In this document: positions 16,455 through 25,800 of the stretch, piece after piece
How the letters are laid out: each line of letters starts with the position of its first letter
Position numbering within the stretch: position 1 is the first letter of the stretch
Source of the DNA: CAZIWX01 sp964543125
Lineage (GTDB): Bacteria; Fidelibacterota; UBA8477
Length of the DNA: 26,648 nt
NCBI GenBank assembly: GCA_964543125.1
Contig: CAZIWX010000029.1
Coordinates: 1 to 26,648, forward strand
Direction of reading: 5' to 3'
Notes under the pieces: model-generated
Told to the model about the DNA's origin: nothing
Databases searched by the model: none
Seen by the model: only the letters and a program-made list of their open reading frames with translations
Translations under genes and position numbers: made by a program

Positions 16455-17447
16455 ATGAAATTGAAAGCTATATTACTGTCGGGACTGCTGGTCTTGAGCC
16501 AAAGCTTACCGGGTCAGCAGATTTTTGAAAAAATTGGGACTTCGGGCGCCCACTTTCTGGATTTTTCAGTGGATGCCGGGGTCAAGGGGATGGGCGATGC
16601 CTATACCGCCCTGCAGCGGAACGATGCCGGTGCTATTCACTACAACCCGGCAACCCTGGTTTATATCGATAACTGGAGTGCACATTTTGGTAATGTGAGC
16701 TACCTGGCCGGAATTAATCTCAATAGTGTTGCGGCGGCCTACAAGTTGGGATCAGCGGGTGTGATTGGCGTGTCCTATCGTGGATTGAGTTCCGGTGAGA
16801 TGCAGGAATACACGGTTGATCAACAAGACGGTACCGGAAATACATTCGAATGGATTGATATGCTAATGGGCATCTCTTATGCCCGTTCGTTCACCGATCG
16901 ATTCAGTTTCGGTATGAATCTGAATTATGTTAGCGAGGCCGTAGCCGCCTATAATTTAAATGCTACTGCCTGGTCGGCGGATTTGGGCACATTTTACAAA
17001 ACCGGCTTTAAATCTCTAAGATTGGGAATGACGATTCGAAATTTTGGTCCGGAATTGGACTTTAATTCGACCTTTATTGATTACAATAATGGCGAGCCCA
17101 TTTCAACGGCTCAAAAGTATCGATCCTTTCCCATGCCGTTGACCTTCCAGGTGGGGTTGGCCTATGACCTGTTCGAAGACTCAAAATATCAGCTTTTGAC
17201 AATCGCGGCTGATGCAGTCCATCCTAACGACTCAGCCGAGCGCCTTAATATCGGGTTTGACTACCGGTTTATGAACACCCTGCATCTGCGCGGTGGTTTT
17301 TATACTCAGCCCAGTCCGGCCACCTTGATGGGGGGCTTCGGTTTGGATCTGGGGCGCGTCGGTTTGGATGGTCATATTGACTATTCCATTGCCAATTACG
17401 GCTTACCCGGTTTCGTACATCAGTTCTCAATTACAATTACAGGATAA
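16455..17447 (+). CDS. PorV/PorQ family outer-membrane protein
   Basis: A 330-residue predicted beta-barrel. The signal peptide is MKLKAILLSGLLVLSQSLPG. It is followed by GAHFLDFSVDAGVKGMGDAYTA and NDAGAIHYNPATL, the opening motif of PorV/PorQ/FadL-like proteins of this group (GARxxGMGxAxxAxxxDxxAxxxNPA). In T9SS organisms PorV binds the type A sorting domain of cargo after it leaves the SprA channel and passes it to the attachment complex. ATG at 16455 is chosen because GAGG at 16444-16447 is 7 bases upstream and the signal peptide starts there. An ATG at 16413 lies inside the preceding gene. Its place directly before a large T9SS cargo gene suggests a dedicated PorV paralogue; that is inference. 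Confidence 0.85.
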   Translation: MKLKAILLSGLLVLSQSLPGQQIFEKIGTSGAHFLDFSVDAGVKGMGDAYTALQRNDAGAIHYNPATLVYIDNWSAHFGNVSYLAGINLNSVAAAYKLGSAGVIGVSYRGLSSGEMQEYTVDQQDGTGNTFEWIDMLMGISYARSFTDRFSFGMNLNYVSEAVAAYNLNATAWSADLGTFYKTGFKSLRLGMTIRNFGPELDFNSTFIDYNNGEPISTAQKYRSFPMPLTFQVGLAYDLFEDSKYQLLTIAADAVHPNDSAERLNIGFDYRFMNTLHLRGGFYTQPSPATLMGGFGLDLGRVGLDGHIDYSIANYGLPGFVHQFSITITG

Positions 17448-17460
17448 GGATGGTATCGAT

Positions 17461-20400
17461 ATGGTTCGCTTTCTAAAACGCTTTGCACCCTTATCGCTCT
17501 TCTTCGCAGTTACCTGGTTGTATGCTGCAGGACCGGTGATTCAGTCTGCTCAATACGTACCAGACGATAATCAATTGGTGCTGGTTTTTGATCAGGCCGT
17601 GAAAACTTCAAGTGTATTGTTGGGCAAGATTGCCTTTGACGACGATCATAATGGTCCCAATGACAACTGGGTGATTAAAGGTGGTTCTGTTTTAACAACC
17701 GGAGATACCAGCCGCACAATTGAAATCGATTTATTGTATGCCGCCCTGATCGACAGTTTCGTCGGTTCCTATCGCGGCGACAATGCTTATGTGTTTCGGC
17801 TGGGGGGCAATAAAACGACTCAGATTTCCACTATCGAAGCCATGGATGCGGCAAATCTTCAGGTTATAGTAAGCGCCGGCGCCATTGTCAACGATAGCTA
17901 CGAAGCCAATGCAAGGCAGGTTGTGGATTGTACCGTGGCGGCGGTGACCGCTGAACCGGAGATCACCAGCATTACTTATAATGCAGCAATCAACAAAGCC
18001 ACCTTCATTTTTTCCGATACAGTGCAATTTGACCAGATCGCCGAAGACCGATCGATTAATGGGGGGCTGGGAGATGGTAATCTTCAGGTCCCCGTTCCCG
18101 GATCCGATCCGGGTGAAGATCGCAACGCTAACGGCACGCTTGACCGGGAGCAGAATGTTAAATTCTTAAACATCGGTTTTACCGGGACCGGTGGCGCCAT
18201 GACATTGGAAAATATTGGTCATATCACTCAAACCGCCGATAACGATACACTGGATATTTATTTAACGAATAACGATGCGAAACGCATTGAAACAAGTTTG
18301 GGGTTGGATTCCAATCTGGCTCTCAATGTGATACCCTGGGCCTTTGTGGATCAGAGGTACAACCCGAACGCCCTCAGTACAAGGCCGGTAACCATCATCC
18401 CGGATTCGGTGTCATTTGTGCCGGATTCGGCGGTGTACAACCGTAGTAAAAATGAACTGAGTATTTATTTCGATGCGCTCAACCTGGCGGGCCGTGAGAT
18501 CAAGACCACGAAGCCGGCCCCGGTCTATACCAAGATTACGCTTGGCAATGGCAGTAATTCTCACACGCTCTCCGGCGCGGAAGGGAATCCGGCCTTTGTC
18601 CCCGGAACCAATAGTACCGCCTTTAAATTCAAGCTTCAGATTGGTGATCAAGCGGCAGTTGAACCCTTGATTGAAAACGATTCCCTGAAGTTAACTTTCG
18701 AATCCTATGCTATCTATGATAACCTGGGGAATGGCAATCTGGAAGTAGTGGATTTGCCGGTCACGGTTATCTCAACCACGACACCCAATGAACAACCGCC
18801 ACGGCTTGCCTCAGCAAGTTATGATGAAGATTCACAGGTTCTGACTCTGGGTTGGGATCTGACCTTGGGTGTGGGTTATTATTTAGGCCAGACTTTGCCG
18901 CCCCTACCTTCCGATCTCAATGATCTGCCTGATCAGACCCTCGCGGGTTTGGGGGCTTACGATGCGGTGGCTGATTCAACCATTTCATTTGGTGTCGGGA
19001 AGGCGTATTACAGCGGGAGCAAGAAAAATACTTACTTCAGGCTGAGCCCGGCCGATGCGATTCGCCTGCAAACCTACCCTAATCTCGGTTCTTTGCGGGT
19101 GACGGTGGCGGCCAACACATTTAATGCCTTTCTATTCCTGAATGGCAATGTGGCCACGACAGCTGATGATAGCGTGTTAATGACGGTTGTTGCCGATACA
19201 ACCGCGCCCAAGCTTCAAACCGCGAAAGTGAATGTATTTTCTCATGAATTGGAGTTTGATGTAGATGAGCCGGTTAAGGTAGCCGGCATCGATGTGTCCA
19301 AATTTCAGTTGAGCGGTAATACCCTGACCGGATCTCTGGTTCCGGCAACCGCGGGGGCTTATGCCACCGAATTTACGCTCTCACTCGACGATGCCGCCTA
19401 TGCCGCCCTGATGAGTCTGCCGGACAGTATCCTGGTTAATCCTCAATTGACTATGGCGGCAAACAATCTCACCAATATTGCCGGTCTCGGCGCCGAGGCG
19501 GATACCTTGGTTGCACCGGTGGGCCGAACCTTTTACCTCAAGAGTTTTGAGGCTTTTGCGCCGCCGCCGACCGTCCAATTCGGCGCTTTAAAGCTCATCG
19601 GGAATGACTGTGATATTTATGTGGCGGAGGATGTTTGGGGCACCAAGGTAACCATGGCAAATCTTTTGGCCATTCAGAAGGCCTTTGAAACTCAAGCTCC
19701 CAACGACTCGACGGCTGGTATTAAAGCCATTGTGGATGATTATTATGGCGGCATATTTGACACTGATGGCAATGGTAAGGTGATTATATTCCTGGCTGAC
19801 ATTTTGGATGAGTATGACCTCGGTCGTAATGACACCAAGGACAGTTTTTTTGAAAATGGCTATGTGAGCATGGTTGATACTACCGCGGACGGATCATACT
19901 CAAATCATGGTGATATTATCTATCTCGATGTGGATCCGCAAATCATCGGAACCGCGCCCTATACAACCTGGAGCAATTCCACGTTTAATGCCCTGGCGTA
20001 CCAGTATGCCCTGTTAGCCGGTTTAGAGAAAAAACCCAATCAGGAACGCTGGATTCGTTATGGCGTGGCCCTCAAGCTGCAGGAAAAAGCGGTTGGGAAT
20101 GTCAAATTCTTTGGTGACGGAGCCGATTCAAAAGCCACCGCCGCCAACGAATTGACCTATATCGCTCCGAGTTTGTTGAAGAGCCGCGACGATTTGTATA
20201 ATGTTTATAATTTCTTTACTTATTTGACCGAGAAGTATTCCGATCCGGATGACCCTTTAGCGGTAATAAAAGCCATTGCGCAGTCAGATACGACCGGGAT
20301 TACCGCGGTGGATGATGCGATCAGTCAATTTGCTCCCGATGTTACGACAGCGGAAGCTTTCGCCAATTATGGCACGGCGTGTTTCCTCGATCTGGTGGAA

Positions 20401-21957
20401 GATAGTCCGGACACATCGGGATTAGTCGATTCTCTATATCAGGGCCTTTACAGTTTTGATGCCTTAAATCTGAATGCGCCTCCCAGCGGTAAAAATGCCA
20501 CAAATATTCCCTGGGACAGAGGTAGTGGCTCCGGAGCGCCCTTTGCATATCCCCATATCGCTCCCTGGTCGTTTAACTTCTTTGTTTCACGAGCTTATTT
20601 TCTCAACTTGGAAGGACAAGTAGTCGTTGTCTCGCCCGATCTTTTACCAACCGATACCCTGGTTTTTGACGGCTACGACGGGATTAAATACAAAGTCAAG
20701 AAAATCATGCTGCGCAGTGGCTACCTGGATCCCATGACGCAGGATTTTGAAGTGGTTAACCTCCCCTTGGATGAAAGTAACAGCCGGGGGACGATCCCAT
20801 TGGTAACCGATTCCAATTTTACTTTTCGGGATACCGTGCCGCACCCGCCGCAAGGGGTCCAATTATTGGCCCTGGTCGTCTCGAAAGTAGATTATACCCA
20901 GCCTCCGGCCACGTATGACTTTGTGATTACCAATATCACGCATAAACCTGATTTCGGTGATTTTTATGCTCTGCAGAACCCGGATGCCAATAATTATCTG
21001 GATCTGTTTGTTGCTTCACAGCGGCCACTATATGACCTCATGGGTAATGAAGGGGCTAAAGTCAGTGTCCGGGGCAGCCTGGATACAGTGGAGGTGGCGT
21101 TGTCAAAGTTGCACGATTTTGGCACACAGGCTACGGTCTACTCGGGTAAATACACACTGACCCGGGAAGGGGCCTATTCGCTGTATTTCACCGGCCGGGA
21201 TCAAAATGGTATCAGCCTTGATGCGGTGACACGGGATATTTCAATCGGAATGGCTAAAGTGGCGGTAAGCCGCACCTTGAGTTTAGGGAATGAGTTGGGA
21301 CAGATTACTATTCCCGGCCATGCCGTTGATAAGGACCGTTGGGTCGTCAGCGGGTCTCTCAATCCTCATGGTGTAACCAGCTATCTGGCTCTGCCATCGC
21401 TGCCATCCGGCATCACGTCAGTGTCAGATGTGGTTTATACCGCGAATCAGCCTTTTCATCTGAAACGCACCGCAACACTGCAGTTGGCCTTAACCGCCGG
21501 CCAATTATCCGGTACCGATCCGTTGGGTGTCTATTTATTAGTTGATGATAAATGGCAATATATCGGCGGGCAGGTTGATAAATTCGCTCAGACAATTACG
21601 GTAAACACCAATTATCTGGGACGGTATGTGGTGGCGGCCGGCCAACACGGGGTTGCTTTTGATTCCAGGATTGTTCCGGAATCCTATATTTTGAGCCAGA
21701 ATTATCCAAACCCCTTTAATCCCTCGACCCGGATCGCTTTTGGTCTGCCTGAAGCGGGAAATATATCGCTTCGGGTGTTTGATATTTTGGGACAGGAGGT
21801 GGCTACCCTGGCGCAAGGTCACTTTTCCGCGGGTTCCTACGAGGTAAGCTGGAACGGAATTGACCGGCAACACAGACTGGCCGCATCCGGTGTGTATTTT
21901 TATGTCCTGGATAGCGAAAACTTCCGCCAGGTTAAAAAAATGATTCTGACGAAGTAA
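17461..21957 (+). CDS. Large T9SS-exported surface protein with Ig-like repeats and a degenerate M30-like peptidase domain
   Basis: A 1498-residue secreted protein. The signal peptide spans about 1-22. Five related beta-sandwich-like repeats start near residues 26, 167, 321, 446 and 583, each opening with a pattern like SAxYxxxxNxLxLxFDxxV. A calcium-loop-like DPGEDRNANGTLD is at 216-228. Residues of about 715-900 resemble the M30 (hyicolysin) peptidase domain: a loop DTDGNGKVIIFLADILDEYD from 767, then a helix at 841-855. There the zinc motif HEFQH is replaced by YQYAL (847-851), and the usual WLNEGLSE is replaced by WIRYGVAL, so it is probably inactive. The C-terminal T9SS type A sorting domain (about 1405-1498) has NYPNPFNPSTRIAF and ASGVYFY and ends MILTK. 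ATG at 17461 precedes the signal peptide, with a weak AAGGA at 17446-17450. A binding or structural role is more likely than proteolysis. Confidence 0.88.
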   Translation: MVRFLKRFAPLSLFFAVTWLYAAGPVIQSAQYVPDDNQLVLVFDQAVKTSSVLLGKIAFDDDHNGPNDNWVIKGGSVLTTGDTSRTIEIDLLYAALIDSFVGSYRGDNAYVFRLGGNKTTQISTIEAMDAANLQVIVSAGAIVNDSYEANARQVVDCTVAAVTAEPEITSITYNAAINKATFIFSDTVQFDQIAEDRSINGGLGDGNLQVPVPGSDPGEDRNANGTLDREQNVKFLNIGFTGTGGAMTLENIGHITQTADNDTLDIYLTNNDAKRIETSLGLDSNLALNVIPWAFVDQRYNPNALSTRPVTIIPDSVSFVPDSAVYNRSKNELSIYFDALNLAGREIKTTKPAPVYTKITLGNGSNSHTLSGAEGNPAFVPGTNSTAFKFKLQIGDQAAVEPLIENDSLKLTFESYAIYDNLGNGNLEVVDLPVTVISTTTPNEQPPRLASASYDEDSQVLTLGWDLTLGVGYYLGQTLPPLPSDLNDLPDQTLAGLGAYDAVADSTISFGVGKAYYSGSKKNTYFRLSPADAIRLQTYPNLGSLRVTVAANTFNAFLFLNGNVATTADDSVLMTVVADTTAPKLQTAKVNVFSHELEFDVDEPVKVAGIDVSKFQLSGNTLTGSLVPATAGAYATEFTLSLDDAAYAALMSLPDSILVNPQLTMAANNLTNIAGLGAEADTLVAPVGRTFYLKSFEAFAPPPTVQFGALKLIGNDCDIYVAEDVWGTKVTMANLLAIQKAFETQAPNDSTAGIKAIVDDYYGGIFDTDGNGKVIIFLADILDEYDLGRNDTKDSFFENGYVSMVDTTADGSYSNHGDIIYLDVDPQIIGTAPYTTWSNSTFNALAYQYALLAGLEKKPNQERWIRYGVALKLQEKAVGNVKFFGDGADSKATAANELTYIAPSLLKSRDDLYNVYNFFTYLTEKYSDPDDPLAVIKAIAQSDTTGITAVDDAISQFAPDVTTAEAFANYGTACFLDLVEDSPDTSGLVDSLYQGLYSFDALNLNAPPSGKNATNIPWDRGSGSGAPFAYPHIAPWSFNFFVSRAYFLNLEGQVVVVSPDLLPTDTLVFDGYDGIKYKVKKIMLRSGYLDPMTQDFEVVNLPLDESNSRGTIPLVTDSNFTFRDTVPHPPQGVQLLALVVSKVDYTQPPATYDFVITNITHKPDFGDFYALQNPDANNYLDLFVASQRPLYDLMGNEGAKVSVRGSLDTVEVALSKLHDFGTQATVYSGKYTLTREGAYSLYFTGRDQNGISLDAVTRDISIGMAKVAVSRTLSLGNELGQITIPGHAVDKDRWVVSGSLNPHGVTSYLALPSLPSGITSVSDVVYTANQPFHLKRTATLQLALTAGQLSGTDPLGVYLLVDDKWQYIGGQVDKFAQTITVNTNYLGRYVVAAGQHGVAFDSRIVPESYILSQNYPNPFNPSTRIAFGLPEAGNISLRVFDILGQEVATLAQGHFSAGSYEVSWNGIDRQHRLAASGVYFYVLDSENFRQVKKMILTK

Positions 21958-21970
21958 GTAGGTGAAAATT

Positions 21971-22825
21971 ATGAAATTAAAAATCGCTTTGGTTACCACA
22001 GTTGTCTTGTTGATGGTCGGCTGCACTGAAAAATTCAGCAATGATAAGTTTCTATCTCAACCACCGGAGGCTTACCAGTCGCTCATGAACACGGGGTGGA
22101 GTGATTTCAGCAGCGGTGATTATGCCGGAGCTTACGCTGCATTTTCAACGGCCGCCGAGCGTGAAGCCACCTTGCCGGAGGTCTATTTAGGCTTGGGCTG
22201 GAGCGCCACCCGGAATCTGGATTTAGAGGAGGGCCAAACCTTTTTGGGGTCCGCGATCTCATTCGCATTTCTGGATCCTTTGAAGGGTGACAGCATCATT
22301 GTGGCGTCAAAAGCCGGTCTGGCCGGAATTGCCCTGGCAACGGGTGAATATCAAGATGCCCGGGATTATGTAGACGAGGTCTTATCCGCGGATCCCAATT
22401 TTGCATTTAGTCATGACACCAGGGTTAATAAAGCCGCCCTTAAGAAGATCAAAGCTACCGCGGCTTATTATCAGGGTGATTTTGCGGAAGCTTTCCAGCA
22501 GGTCCTGGATTTGGAGCTAACCATTTCGGGCGTGACTTATGTTGATCCGGCGGGCGCTATGAATGCCGTTGTCCACGCCACGAATACCACCGGTTTCGAT
22601 GGTATTGCCAATGTGACGGTCGCCAGTGGTCAACAACTGGTCCTGGTGACCTCAGCCGTGAGCGCAAATGCAACCTACGAAATTTATTCAATAGACGAAG
22701 GTACAAATACTTTCGCGGTTTATGGGAATCCGGCCCTGCATTCGGATGACCCGCTGAGTGTGAAATATTATTACACAACTGATTTCGGTAAATTTTTATC
22801 GGATTTACTGGCAATAATTGATTAA
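21971..22825 (+). CDS. TPR-type lipoprotein
   Basis: A 284-residue predicted outer-membrane lipoprotein. The signal MKLKIALVTTVVLLMVGC has a lipobox ending in C18 (MVGC). Helical tetratricopeptide-like pairs follow around residues 35-70 (GWSDFSSGDYAGAYAAFSTAAE), 105-140 (GIALATGEYQDARDYVDEVL) and 155-175 (AAYYQGDFAEAFQQVL). The last 100 or so residues look beta-rich and are unfamiliar. ATG at 21971 is chosen over the GTG at 21962 because AGGTG at 21960-21964 lies 6 bases upstream, the same TAAGTAGGTG leader as before the 14117 gene. In these bacteria TPR lipoproteins often act as scaffolds or, as in SusD, as ligand-binding partners of TonB receptors. Neither role can be proven here. Confidence 0.85.
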   Translation: MKLKIALVTTVVLLMVGCTEKFSNDKFLSQPPEAYQSLMNTGWSDFSSGDYAGAYAAFSTAAEREATLPEVYLGLGWSATRNLDLEEGQTFLGSAISFAFLDPLKGDSIIVASKAGLAGIALATGEYQDARDYVDEVLSADPNFAFSHDTRVNKAALKKIKATAAYYQGDFAEAFQQVLDLELTISGVTYVDPAGAMNAVVHATNTTGFDGIANVTVASGQQLVLVTSAVSANATYEIYSIDEGTNTFAVYGNPALHSDDPLSVKYYYTTDFGKFLSDLLAIID

Positions 22826-22857
22826 ACTACCGTAGCTTATGAAATCCAAATACTTTC

Positions 22858-22865
22858 AAAGGAGG
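22858..22865 (+). promoter_or_regulatory. Near-consensus ribosome binding site
   Basis: AAAGGAGG at 22858-22865, seven bases before the ATG at 22873, is the strongest Shine-Dalgarno sequence in the window. The other operon genes have AGGTG, GAGG or AAGGA. It suggests that the last gene is translated far more than its upstream neighbours. Confidence 0.8.
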
Positions 22866-22872
22866 AAAGCGT

Positions 22873-25800
22873 ATGTCTAGAAAGCTACTTACAACCCTAT
22901 TGGCAATTGCCATGGTTGTACCGGCTGCTTTTGCAAAAAAGCCAGCCTCGGAGAAACCGGTGTTAACTACTAACCGGGTTCAGTTCCTGAGACCGGATGG
23001 TAAGCAGGTGTCCCGCAGCCAGGTTCGTATCAAGGAAAAAAATGATAACGACCTGGAAGTAGTGCCTGTAAAGACCCGGCTTAATGCACCCGCCGCTCAA
23101 ACCGAGTCTTCACGCGACGAATTACTCTGGACTCTGAAGCACGCTGACGATAATGCTGAATATTATCTCGGTTCCGGCGCCGCCGGCGACACCTTCGCAA
23201 TGGTCTTTACACCCGCCGCTCCGGCTGTGGTTAAAGAAGTTTATGCGCAGTGGTTTACGGCTGGCAATGTGAATGCATTTGGCGCCGACTACAGCGACGC
23301 CGCCGCGGCGATTAGCCCGGATGGAGAATGCAGTACGATCGCTCGTGGTTCATTTGACGGCACACCCATTGGTGCTCTGCGTACCACCATCACGCCCAAC
23401 ACCATTGATGGGTATGAAGCTGATTGGTCTTATCCACTGGATATCGGTGGCGAATTCATCGTTGGCGATTCAACCGACCTGGGTAATGTACCCCCGTTTG
23501 TTATCGCTTTTGTAAAAGGTGGCGATACACCCAATCCGCTGGCCGATGCGACGGATGATCAGGGCGGCCTGACCTACACCTGGTTTGGCGGTCCCTGGAC
23601 GGATGGCGCCTGGGGTCGTTATAGTTCTGTGATTGAACTCTCCATGTTGGTGAAAGTGACCTACCCCTGGGGGGCTCCGATTGCCGCTAATCTGACCCAA
23701 TTGAACAATACCTATAATACAACCGGTCCTTTTACCGAGGTCGTTGATCTGTTCGATGATGTTGGTGCTAATGGCATGGCGATCGATGAGAATGACACCA
23801 TCGTATTCCACTGGACCGTTAATGGTGGAGACGAGACCGTTGGCTCACTGACGGCGGATGCCGTTGGTGCGGATGGTAATGGCACCTACACCTATGCTAT
23901 ATCCGGTAGCTTCGCGCCCGGCGACGTCATCGAATATTGGGTGAGCAGCGTCGATAATGATGGATTGCCGGCTGAAACCGCTTCCATGTCATTTGAGATC
24001 AAGGAGCCCGCCAATCCGGATGCTGATCTGTTGATCATCGCCGATGGCGCCAATAGTGCCCAACAGGCGGCCGATCTCTATCGGACCGTTGCCGACGAAG
24101 CCGGCCTGACCTATGAATACTGGAATACATCCGATAACTTTGGTATCGATGCAAGTGTCATAAGTTATGGCTGGAGCAACATCATTGCCTATGGTTGGGG
24201 CAACAAAACCGTTCCGGTCCTGGCCAGTGAAGCGGATCCCGGTTATGGCGATTTTATGGCCAATGGCGGTCATATGATCCTGGTTGATCAGGATTGGTTC
24301 TTCGGCCATGGCCTGGCCGCGAATCCGGCCTTTACCGCGGGTGATTTCGCCTACGACTACTTTGGTCTGGGCAGCGGCGTTAACGATCCGGTTGATGCTA
24401 ACGGCGATGCTAACGGCGATACCACCATGATTGGTTTTGGCGTTACCCCGATGGATACCCCGTTCTCAGCGACGCCCATGACCTTGAATCATACCATTTA
24501 CGGTACGAGTAACTGGGCTGATCAGGTCACCGCCGCCAGCGGCACCCAGATTTTCGCCGGTAATGACGGACTAAGTTATGGGGTCGTTTATGATGACGGC
24601 ACATCCATGGGCGCCTATTTCGGCTTTATGGCCGACGCCGCGGTGGATACCACGGCGGATGGCGTTATGACCTACGACGCGTTCTCAGACTTTCTGAATG
24701 GTGCCTTTGACTGGCTGGGTGTTTCTTCACCCCCGCAGATCTCCGCTGTAACCGGTCCTTCCGGGACCGTATTGGCTGGTCCGTATGATGTCTCGGCCGT
24801 GATTACCGACTATGATGGTGATGCGATTACCGCTTCCCTCATGTGGAGTGCGGATGAAACCACCTGGAATGAGGTTGCCATGACGGCTGATGGTGATAAC
24901 TATTCGGCTCAGATTCCCGACGTTTCTGATCCTGGTTTTTACTACTGGTTTATCGCTGCAACCGCCGCTGGTGAAGTCACAACCTCACCTGGTTCTGATG
25001 CAGATCCGAATGAGTTCGAGCGGTTTGTGCCCACTGCACCAACATTGGTGAATTTCAATGGTGGGGTAGCCGCCGGTTATCCCGGTGCCTATTACTTCGG
25101 TATTGGTGATTTCACGAGCTACACCACGGCCGACTTCCCCCATGATTACTGGGAGAAGGGGTTATCCGCTGAACTGGCATCCGCCTACACCACGATCTAC
25201 GAAATTACCACTTTTGGCCCGGATTGGGACAATCGTGCCGTGGTTTCCGCCTGGTTGGATGAAGGCGCCAAAAACTACTTCCTCGCTGGCGATGAATGGT
25301 TTGGTGCTCTGTCCGGTTGGACTAACTTGGATTTCGCAGCCGGTGATTTCGAATACGATGTATTAGGTGTTTCACACAGTTATAATGACATCAATTACCC
25401 GGACCCGGGTTCGGCCGGTGCTTCTCCGATTGAAGCCGTTTCCGGCAATGTGCTCACGGGTGACTTGTACGATGCTCATACGGCTGTGGGTGACACACTG
25501 TTATACTGGCCGGATTATGAAATCGGTGCTGACAACTGGTTAGACGGATTTGCGCCGGTCAATGAAGCTGATGTGAACATGAGGACCTTTATTGATACTA
25601 ATCTCTCAATCGGCGATACCACGTTCTCAGTCGGTTTGAATCGCGTGGTTGGTGATGATAAGATCGTCTTCCTGGGCTTTGATCCGCTGTCGGTCGATGC
25701 CACGCCTTATACGTGGTGGGGTTTTGCGGCGGAATCACCACAGACCATGTCACTTGACTGGTTTGGTATTACCGGTGTGAACGATGAAGGTACGAAACTG

